This document shows positions 1 to 5,918 of a stretch of 5,918 nucleotides of DNA, piece by piece (within the stretch, counting starts at the first letter, position 1; each line of letters starts with the position of its first letter). This stretch comes from an uncultured Planctomycetaceae bacterium (GTDB taxonomy: Bacteria; Planctomycetota; Planctomycetia; Pirellulales; Pirellulaceae), in the NCBI GenBank assembly GCA_903927685.1, contig CAIYOB010000005.1, forward strand, positions 1-5,918. Direction: 5' to 3'. The translations under genes and the position numbers were made by a program. The notes under the pieces are model-generated. The model did no database searches and was not told where the DNA came from. It saw only the letters and a program-made list of their open reading frames with translations.

Positions 1-519
1 GCGATCGTGAACCTCGGCAAGCAAATCCTGCCGCCCTTGCCGCTGGACGCCGGCGATACCGCGACCTACCAGGTGACATATACGAACACGGGCACGACCA
101 CGGCGTTTGATGTGCAAGTGATCGACTTACTGCCGGCGGCAGACCTGGATTTGGACACGACGCTGGGCAGCATCACGGTGTCCTGTCCGCTGTGCACGGG
201 CGTGATTCACCACAACTCACTGGGCAACCAGTTGAACATCCTCATCGATGCGGTCCCGTCCGGCGCGTTGGTGCAGATCGACTACTCAGCGACGCTGCTG
301 GCCGGCGGCATCACGCCGGGCGAGAAGGTGACGAACGTAGCGAACCTCACCTACACCAGCCTGCCCGGCAGCGGTACGGCGCTGGGGGCAGACAACCTGA
401 CCGGCTCGATCGCCGGCCCGGCGGGCAGCGACACGGGGGAACGCACGGGGAGCGGGACGCCGAGCCAGAACGACTACAATGGCACCGACAACGCCGAGTT
501 CACCACGGTCGAGGCGACG
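1..519 (+). repeat. Module A1: DUF11-like short unit plus linker (residues 1-173)
   Basis: The pattern is Lys7, DAGDTATYQVTYTNTG (residues 16-31), AFDVQ (35-39), VIDLLP with Asp42, and TNVANLTYTS with Asn112. This follows the DUF11 layout of a YxVxxxNxG strand, a DxLP turn and a late Asn-x-Ala strand. A linker follows, with GERTG at 146-150 and NDY at 157-159. Residues 61-70 hold a CPLC motif followed by two His, absent from A2-A4. The window begins almost at the module joint, because A2 is preceded by a VEP triplet at the equivalent place. Another B-type unit upstream is therefore likely. Confidence 0.8.
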
Positions 520-3500
520 GGCTCCAAGTCGATCGTGAAGACCTCCGAGCCGGCCACCGTGGCCAACGACCTGGCCGTCGGCGAGATCGCCCGCTACCGG
601 CTGGTCGTGGGCGTGCCGGAGGGCACGGCGTCGAATGCCGTGTTGCGCGACCTGCTGCCGCTCGGACTGCAATTCCTGGACGGCACCGCGCGGGTGGCCT
701 TCGTCTCGTCCACGGTCGGCAACATCACCTCGACCCTGATCACGGACCCAGACCTGCTGACGGCCCCGCAGTTGAACCGCGTGGGCAACGAAACGACTTT
801 GGATTCCATCACTCCCGACTTCCCGCTGCCGCCGGGGACGGTCGACGGCAGCACGCCGCTCCGCTTCCTCTTCGGCACGGTCACCAACGCCGAGCAGGAC
901 GTCACGGCGGAGTACGTCGTGCTGGAATTCAACGCCCTGGTGCTGAACACCACGGACACGAACCGTGGCGACGTCAAGAGTAACCGCTTCGAGGTCCTGG
1001 TCGACAACGTCGTGCGCGTGACGTCCAACTACGTGGACGCGACCATCGTCGAGCCGTCGATCACGGTCGACCAGAAGGAGGTGGTGTCGCCGTTGCCCCC
1101 GAACGCGCCGGACGCCGGGGATCTGGTGACGTACCGCGTGACGTACTCGAACGCCGTGGGCGCCGCGACGGCCTTCGACGTCCAGCTATTGGACAGTCTG
1201 CCCGCGGAATTGGAACTGGTGCTGGGAAGCGTCAGCGTCACGCTCGACGGCAGTCCGATCGCCTTCACGGACGCGTCCGATCTCCGCGAGCTGGACCTCG
1301 TGGTCGCCACGGTGCCGGCGGGCAGTGAGGTGATCGTCGAGTATCAGACGCGACTCCTGGTTGCGAACGTCAATCCCGGCGAGACCGTGCTGAACACGGC
1401 CCGCGTCACCTACACCAGCCTGCCGGGCCTGAACGGGACGAGCCCCAACGATACCGGATCGAGCAATACGGGGCTACCGGGCGCGTCGGACGGTGAACGG
1501 ACCGGCACCGGGACGCCCGTGGTGAACGACTATGCGGCGGACGACGACGCCAGCCTGATCCTGGCGAAGCCGACCGCAGACAAGCGGTACGTCAGCAGCT
1601 CGGAATCCGCCACCTCGGACGACAGCCGGCAGGTCGCCGTGGGCGAAATCGTGCGTTATCGGTTGGAAGTCGGAGTGCCCGAGGGAACGTCGCCCGCGCT
1701 GCAGGTGATCGACGCGTTGCCGTTGGGCTTGAAGTTCCTGGAGGACAACGTCTTCGTGGCCTTCGTGTCCAGCAGTGGGACCGGGCTCTCGTCGACCCTG
1801 GTGAGCGACGGCGACCTCGTGGACCCGCACCTGAACCGGATCGGCGACGAAGACTCGCTGGACTTGATCGTGCCCACGTTCCCGCTGCCCGTCGGCGCCA
1901 TCTCGGGCGGGTCCTTTTCCAGCGGCACCGATCCGATCTTCGGATTCGGGCAGGTGGTCAACAGCGAGGACGACGCGACCCGCGAATTCATCGTCCTCGA
2001 ATTCAATGCGCTGGTCATGAACGTGGCCGACGTGAACAACGGCGATGTCAAGAGCAACACGTTCGAGGTCCGCGTCGGCGGCAGCCCGCTGGCCACCTCG
2101 AACGCCGTCACGGTGACGGTGGTCGAGCCGCTGATCGACAACGTCTCGAAGTTCCTGACGGGCGCCACGCCTCAGGACGCGGGCGACGTGGCCAACTACC
2201 GCGTGACGTTCCGCAACACGGGCACCGCCGACGCCTTCGACGTGCAACTGTTGGACATCCTCCCGGCCGCATTGCGGCTGAGTGCGCCCGGCAGTGTCAC
2301 CGTCACGCCGTCGGGTGGGGTGACCAACAACTCCACGCCGACCAGCGTCGACGTGCGAATCGCCAGCGTGCCCGTCGGGGGCTCGGTGACCGTCGACTAC
2401 GCGGCCACGTTGCAGGGCACCGTCTTGCCGGACCAGCTGATCACCAACACCGCCACCGTGACTTACACCAGCCTCAGCGGCGCCAGCGGCACGGACCCCA
2501 ATCCCACCGGCTCGACCTCCCCGGGCGCGCCCGGCAGCGACACAGGCGAACGCACGGGCAGCGGCGTGGGCGTGAACGACTACCGCGACACGGACGACGA
2601 GAGCTTCCGCGCGTCGTCGCCGCAGTTGACCAAGGCCATCGTCGACTCGTCGCTGGCCGCCACCGGCGACAGCCAGTACACGGCGGGGATTACCGACCTG
2701 GCCATCGGGGAAACGGTCACGTACCGGGTGACCGCGACGCTGATCGAAGGGACTTCCGCAGTCGTGGTCTCGGATTATCTGCCCAGCGTGTTGTCGGTAG
2801 TCAGTTCCCGGGTGGTCTCGATCGGCGGCAACACGACGTCGGGCGCGACGTCGGGCGGGAATATCAGCGGCTCGTCGCTGGCGGTCGGGGCGGCCGGCAC
2901 GGCCAGCGACTTTACGCCCTTCGACGGGCGCAACGACCGCGTGCGGTTCGATTTCGGCACGCTGGTCAACATGGCCGACGGCGAAGTCAGCGACGAGGAT
3001 CGACTGGTCGTCGAAGTCGTGGCCCTGGTCGAGAACTCGGGCGACAACGTCGACGGCGACTATTTGGTCAACGCCGCGGTGATGGGCGACGTCGTGGGGA
3101 CGGTGGCGATCGAAATTGTCGAGCCGTTGTTGGGGATCGAAAAATCGGCCGCGCCGGTCGATGGGAACAAGGTGCGGTACACGGTGCGCGTCGCCGACCC
3201 GTCGCCGACTGCCGCGGCGTATAACGTCGTGATCACCGATTTGCTGGCCGATCCGGGCATCACGCTAGTTGCCGGCTCGGTCATGATCGCCCCGGCCCCT
3301 GCGACTACCGTGCCGACCGGCAACATCACGATTGCCACCGGCAACGGCGGCAGTGATACAACGGTCCGCATCAACGTGTCGACCTTCCCGCTCGGCGGCG
3401 TGCTGGTGTTCACCTACGACGCGATTCTGGCCGATCCCGCCAATCAGACGGCTTCGATTGAAAACACGGCGGACTTGACGTGGTGGAGCCTGCCGGGCGG

Positions 3501-5918
3501 CGCCGGCCGCCAGGGCACGGATTCGGACGACGAGAAGCTGGGCGCGATCGGGGATCGGGTCTGGTACGACGACGACCGGGACGGCGTCCAGGACGCGATC
3601 GAAGACGGCATCGCCGGGGTGCCGGTCGAGTTGATCTGGGCCGGCCCCAACGGTGTTTTCGGCGACGGTGACGACGTGACGCTGACCACGGTGACGGATG
3701 TGAACGGCAGCTACCAGTTCAGCGGTCTGCCGGCCGGCGTGTATCGCGTCACGGCGACGGAACCGGTGGACACGAGCCCGACCTACGACAAGGACGGCGG
3801 ATACGACAGCCAATCCGTGCTGACCCTGGCCGCCGGTCAAATCAACCGGTTGCAGGACTTCGGCTATGTCCGCTTGACCAGCACCATCGGCGACCGGGTG
3901 TGGCTGGACGAGGACGCGGACGGCGTGCAGGACGCCGGCGAGGACGGGATCGCCAACGTGAAGGTCGTACTGCTCGACGGGGCGGGCAACGATATCGACA
4001 GCGATCCGCTGACTGCGGGGGTGCAGCCGACGACGACGGTGACCGGCGTGGACGGCGGGTACCTGTTCCACGATCTCCCGCCGGGGGATTACAGGGTCCG
4101 AGTGGACGCGACGACCTTGCCCGCGGGCCTGCGGAACGGGACGTACGACGAAGACGACGGAACCACGGCGCCGGACGGCCAGACAGACGTGACGCTGGGG
4201 CCGGGCGAGGAGTATGTCACCGCGGACTTCGGCTACAACTGGGCTCCCAGCACCGACGTGAACGGCGGGACGAATACCGGCGCGATCGGCGATCGGGTCT
4301 GGATCGATACCAACGGCGACGGGGTGCAGGATCCAGACGAGATCGGCCTGCCGGGTGTGACCGTAACGTTGCAGTACGACAGCGACGGGGACGGAGACAT
4401 CGACGCGCCGTATCCGAGTGGGACCGCGACGACGGACGCGACCGGGCACTACATGTTCGATGGTCTTCCCGCGGGGATCTACGAAGTGGTCGTGACGCCG
4501 TTGGGCGGCTACACGCAGACGGGCGACCCGGACGGGACGCTGGATCATAAGACGACGGCGCCGGTCGTGTTGGCTCCCGGCGACGTGTATGTCAACGCGG
4601 ACTTCGGCTACCGGCCGACGGGTGACACCGGCAGCATCGGCGACACGGTCTGGTTCGACGCGGATGCGGACCAGCAGGGACCGGCCGGGACGCCGATTGG
4701 GACGGACGCCACGGAGTATGGGATCGCGGGCGTGACCGTGTCCTTGATCCGGGACAGCGACGGCGACGGGGCTTGGGACGCGGGCGAGCCGGTGATCGCG
4801 ACGGTGGTGACCGACGAGTTCGGCCGGTACCTATTCGCCGGGCTGCCGGTGACCGACGGCGCCGGCACGGACGACTACCTGGTCTGGGTCAGCGACACGG
4901 CCAACGTGTTGGACGGGCTGCAGCCGACGTTCGACGACGACGGCGTCGTCGTAACAGCGAATCTGAGTGCGGTGACCAACCTGACGACAACGGCGGTGGA
5001 CGATCAGGACTTCGGGTATGCCGCCCCGGATGCCAACCGCTCAGACGGCGCCAACGGCGTGATCGGGGACATGATCTTCATCGACTTCGATGCCGACAAC
5101 ACGTTCGATGCAGGCGAAGGCCGCGAGGGCGTGACCGTGGACCTGTACAACAGCACGGGCACCACGCTGCTGGCTACGACCGTGACCGACGAGAACGGAC
5201 GCTACTACTTTGCCGACCTGAACACGGCCTTGGGCTACCTCGTGGTCGTTCCGGCCAGCAACTTTGTGGCTGGCGGCGCCTTGGCGGGAACGAACAACAC
5301 CGTCGATCCGAACGCGGACAACAACAACTTGTCGCTGGTGACGACCTTTCCGGACGGGGCGAATCTGACCCAGGATTTTGGCTACCGGCCGACCGTCCCG
5401 AACACGATCGGCGGGACGATCTGGCGGGACACCGACGCCGACGGGACGCTGGAGGGCGGCGAACCCGGGCGGTTTGGCGTCACCGTCGTGCTGCTGGACC
5501 AGGCTGGCAACGTCGTGGCGGCGACGACGACAGCCGGAGACGGCACCTACAGCTTCACCGGGCTTCCCAACGGCACCTACACGGTGGACGTGACGGACGA
5601 GGCGAACGTGCTGGGCGGGGCCTGGCATTCGCTGGGCAGCCAGTTGGTGACCGCCGACGGGACGAGCAAGGCGGATCCGTACAGCGTGACGGTGAGCAAC
5701 GGGTCGAACGTCACCACGGTGGACTTCGGTTACTACCGGGATCCGGCGGCGCTTGGGGACTACGTGTGGGTGGACCTGGACGGCGACGGGCTGCAGGACG
5801 GGGGCGAGCCGGGCCTGAACGGGGTGCCGGTGACGCTGCGGGTGACGTATCCGAACGGGACCACGACGACGGTGGTGACGGTGACGGGGGACAACCCGGC
5901 GACGCCGGGCGTGGAGAC
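1..5918 (+). CDS. Giant repetitive surface protein with DUF11-like and SdrD B-like modules (partial at both ends)
   Basis: Frame 1 reads through all 1,972 codons without a stop. Neither a start nor a stop codon for the gene is inside the window, so both termini are missing. Residues 1-1180 are seven alternating DUF11-like / isopeptide-type beta-sandwich modules, and residues 1181-1972 are seven SdrD B-like modules with Asp-rich DxDxDG loops and DFGY ends. The translation is rich in Thr, Val, Gly and Asp, very poor in Met, and has only two Cys (62 and 65). I see no membrane segment, signal peptide, catalytic domain or sorting motif in the part visible. Such composition and repetition are typical of secreted stalks and adhesins of the bacterial cell surface. 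The structural role is inferred from the module families; the ligand, if any, is unknown. The reading frame is certain; the product name is a domain-level description, and no specific gene is recognised. Confidence 0.95.
520..1056 (+). repeat. Module B1: DUF11-like long unit (residues 174-352)
   Basis: It opens with Lys176 and Lys180, then AVGEIARYRLVVGVPEGT (192-209), LRDLLP with Asp217, and VAFVSS (232-237). An inserted stretch carries LNRVG (258-262). FGTVTN (291-296) and LEFNALVLN (308-316) lead to GDVKSN with Asn328 and FEV. It ends in a VEP triplet (350-352), which recurs at the end of B2 and B3 and marks the joint to the next A unit. The Asp-to-Asn spacing is 111 residues, against 64-75 in A units, so B is a longer variant of the same fold. 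Confidence 0.75.
1057..1554 (+). repeat. Module A2: DUF11-like short unit plus linker (residues 353-518)
   Basis: It matches A1 strand for strand: Lys359, DAGDLVTYRVTYSN (371-384), AFDVQLLDSLP (391-401) with Asp398, a VPAGSEV hairpin (438-444), and NTARVTYTSLPG with Asn465. The linker repeats GERTGTGTP (498-506) and NDY (509-511), followed by an acidic patch. The place of the A1 Cys pair is taken by ordinary residues. Lys-to-Asp spacing is 39 residues and Asp-to-Asn spacing is 67. Confidence 0.8.
1555..2130 (+). repeat. Module B2: DUF11-like long unit (residues 519-710)
   Basis: It is a close relative of B1: AVGEIVRYRLEVGVPEGT (546-563) and VIDALP with Asp571, VAFVSSS (586-592), LNRIG (611-615), and LEFNALVMN (666-674). 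GDVKSN with Asn686 and FEV follow, then a closing VEP (708-710). Lys528 sits at the position of B1 Lys180, although a second Lys (523) is nearby and the aligned one cannot be settled by eye. The initial segment is Ser-rich (532-542) and longer than in B1. Confidence 0.75.
2131..2610 (+). repeat. Module A3: DUF11-like short unit plus linker (residues 711-870)
   Basis: The A pattern recurs with Lys717, DAGDVANYRVTFRNTG (726-741), AFDVQLLDILP (745-755) with Asp752, VPVGGSVTVDY (790-800), and TNTATVTYTSLSG with Asn816. The linker contains GSDTGERTGSG (845-855), nearly the same as in A1, then NDY (859-861) and an acidic segment. The AFDVQ motif lies 354 residues after its A2 copy, which itself lies 356 after A1. 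This gives the supra-repeat period. Confidence 0.8.
2611..3126 (+). repeat. Module B3: divergent DUF11-like long unit (residues 871-1042)
   Basis: Shared B features are Lys878, AIGETVTYRV (901-910), IEGTSA (915-920), SDYLP with Asp925, FGTLVN (985-990), VEVVALVEN (1004-1012), Asn1024 before AAV, and a final VEP (1040-1042). It differs from B1 and B2 in lacking the LNR-x-G element. In the middle region it has instead a Gly/Ser-rich stretch (942-966). It is the most diverged B copy. Confidence 0.7.
3127..3540 (+). repeat. Module A4: degenerate DUF11-like unit at the zone boundary (residues 1043-1180)
   Basis: Lys1048, KVRYTVRV (1057-1064), AYNVVITDLL (1073-1082) with Asp1080, and ENTADLTWWSLPG with Asn1155 keep the A architecture. 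AFDVQ has become AYNVV, the Leu-Pro turn is lost, and the usual YTS strand reads WWS. The GERTG/NDY linker is replaced by a short charged segment (1170-1180) that runs straight into the first SdrD B-like repeat. No B unit follows. Confidence 0.75.
3544..3870 (+). repeat. SdrD B-like repeat R1 (residues 1182-1290)
   Basis: AIGDRVWYDDDRDGVQD (1182-1198) is the hallmark opening of SdrD B-like domains, with Asp1190, 1192 and 1194 as likely calcium ligands. A GPNGVFGDGDD loop (1215-1225), the VTDVNGSYQFSGLPAGVYRV strand pair (1231-1250) and DFGY (1286-1289) complete the domain. These domains are known as calcium-stabilised beta-sandwiches in Gram-positive adhesins such as SdrD. Calcium binding here is inferred from the motif. 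Confidence 0.9.
3883..4239 (+). repeat. SdrD B-like repeat R2 (residues 1295-1413)
   Basis: TIGDRVWLDEDADGVQDAGE (1295-1314) gives a canonical acidic loop with Asp1303, 1305 and 1307. GYLFHDLPPGDYRV (1353-1366) and DFGY (1409-1412) follow. A 14-residue polar linker (1414-1427) separates it from R3, so the R2-to-R3 spacing of the IGD motif is 133 residues, against 113 between R1 and R2. Confidence 0.9.
4282..4617 (+). repeat. SdrD B-like repeat R3 (residues 1428-1539)
   Basis: AIGDRVWIDTNGDGVQDPDE (1428-1447) opens the repeat and DFGY (1534-1537) closes it, with GHYMFDGLPAGIYEVVV (1482-1498) between. A second alternating Asp run lies at 1460-1468 (Asp at 1460, 1462, 1464, 1466, 1468), suggesting a second cation loop. 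The first 24 bases at 4279-4302 match those of R1 at 3541-3564 with one mismatch. Confidence 0.9.
4633..5022 (+). repeat. SdrD B-like repeat R4 with enlarged first loop (residues 1545-1674)
   Basis: SIGDTVWFDADAD (1545-1557) starts normally. The usual GVQDAGE is then replaced by a longer stretch (1558-1572, containing QQGPAGT) before GIAGVTV resumes at 1574. A second loop DSDGDGAWD (1585-1593) is intact. FGRYLFAGLP (1607-1616) and DFGY (1670-1673) complete it. At about 130 residues it is the longest repeat in this zone. Confidence 0.85.
5059..5391 (+). repeat. SdrD B-like repeat R5 (residues 1687-1797)
   Basis: VIGDMIFIDFDADNTFDAGE (1687-1706) retains the alternating Asp positions 1695, 1697 and 1699. 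It replaces the usual VW by IF and the loop Gly by Asn1700. NGRYYFADL (1732-1740) and DFGY (1792-1795) follow. It is joined to R4 by a short polar linker (1675-1686). The residue changes are mild, and I expect the domain to fold as the others do. Confidence 0.85.
5404..5736 (+). repeat. SdrD B-like repeat R6 (residues 1802-1912)
   Basis: The opening reads TIGGTIWRDTDADGTLEGGE (1802-1821), with Gly1805 in place of the conserved Asp and Glu1818 in place of the last loop Asp. Asp1810, 1812 and 1814 remain. GTYSFTGLPNGTYTVDV (1848-1864) and DFGYY (1908-1912) are clear. The spacing to R7 is 115 residues. Confidence 0.87.
5749..5918 (+). repeat. SdrD B-like repeat R7, truncated by the window end (residues 1917-1972)
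   Basis: ALGDYVWVDLDGDGLQDGGE (1917-1936) and PGLNGVPVTLRV (1937-1948) match the family opening, with Asp1925, 1927 and 1929 in the loop. The sequence runs out before the YxFxxLPxGxY strand and the closing DFGY. The array therefore continues past the window, and the total number of repeats cannot be known from here. Confidence 0.88.

Noticed and set aside
192..983. Open frame in frame 3 of the plus strand (about 263 codons)
   Set aside because: Its translation is low-complexity Arg/Gly/His-rich, typical of an out-of-frame reading of GC-rich coding DNA. Frame 1 gives clear A1 and B1 modules over the same bases.
1474..2247. Open frame on the minus strand (about 257 codons)
   Set aside because: Same in-register shadow effect, ending opposite a CTA codon at 1474-1476. 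The product is Arg/Val/His-rich with no domain, and the sense frame shows conserved modules throughout.
1..3540. DNA tandem repeats suggestive of a CRISPR array or mobile element
   Set aside because: The repetition is at the protein level with a period of about 1,065 bases. The DNA copies are diverged apart from short stretches such as the 17 bases shared by 349-365 and 1408-1424. There are no regular spacers, terminal inverted repeats or transposase.
3265..4548. Long open frame on the minus strand (about 427 codons), rich in Arg, Val, Ala and His
   Set aside because: It is exactly in register with frame-1 codons. In that register antisense stops arise only from TTA, CTA and TCA codons, which this GC-rich gene rarely uses. 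It ends precisely opposite a CTA Leu codon at 3265-3267. No recognisable domain appears.
3900..4550. Open frame in frame 3 of the plus strand (about 216 codons)
   Set aside because: An Arg/Gly/Asp-rich shadow of SdrD B-like repeats R2 and R3, with no domain and no ribosome binding site that stands out.
4934..4952. Perfect inverted repeat with 9-base arms around one central base
   Set aside because: It is fully explained by a run of GAC Asp codons, a Gly codon and a run of GTC Val codons (DDDGVVV). It has no T tract and no room for a useful loop, and lies in the middle of the gene, so it is not a terminator or operator.

Overview
The window is a single protein-coding stretch. Frame 1 of the plus strand is open from the first base to the last, 1,972 codons plus two bases, with neither a start nor a stop. 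It is the interior of one giant repetitive surface or extracellular protein. The sequence is GC-rich with mostly G or C in third codon positions. The pairing of DUF11-type modules with SdrD B-like modules in very long proteins is familiar from Planctomycetota and other environmental bacteria. A planctomycete is my best guess, but this fragment alone cannot fix the taxon.

The protein has two zones. Residues 1-1180 (bases 1-3540) hold seven DUF11-like / isopeptide-type beta-sandwich modules in strict alternation, A1-B1-A2-B2-A3-B3-A4. Short A units (Lys-to-Asn span about 105 residues) alternate with longer B units (about 150), making a supra-repeat of about 355 residues. Every module carries a Lys near its first strand, an Asp just before the Leu-Pro (or Leu-Leu) turn of a middle strand and an Asn near its last strand. 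That arrangement would suit intramolecular Lys-Asn isopeptide bonds. A1-A3 end in a Gly/Thr/Ser-rich linker with a GERTG core and a closing NDY.

Residues 1181-1972 (bases 3541-5918) hold seven SdrD B-like modules, the last cut by the window edge. Each complete one opens with an IGD-x-V-W-like strand followed by an Asp-rich loop resembling a calcium site, and closes with DFGY. Spacing is 113-117 residues except where a linker (after R2) or an enlarged repeat (R4) stretches it.

The likely picture is a long, stiff, secreted stalk or adhesin, possibly covalently locked in the first zone and calcium-stiffened in the second. The signal peptide, any ligand-binding head and the cell anchor or sorting tail must lie outside the window. 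I see no RNA genes, mobile elements, CRISPR, promoter or terminator, and no intergenic DNA. Long open frames on the other strand and in frame 3 are compositional shadows.
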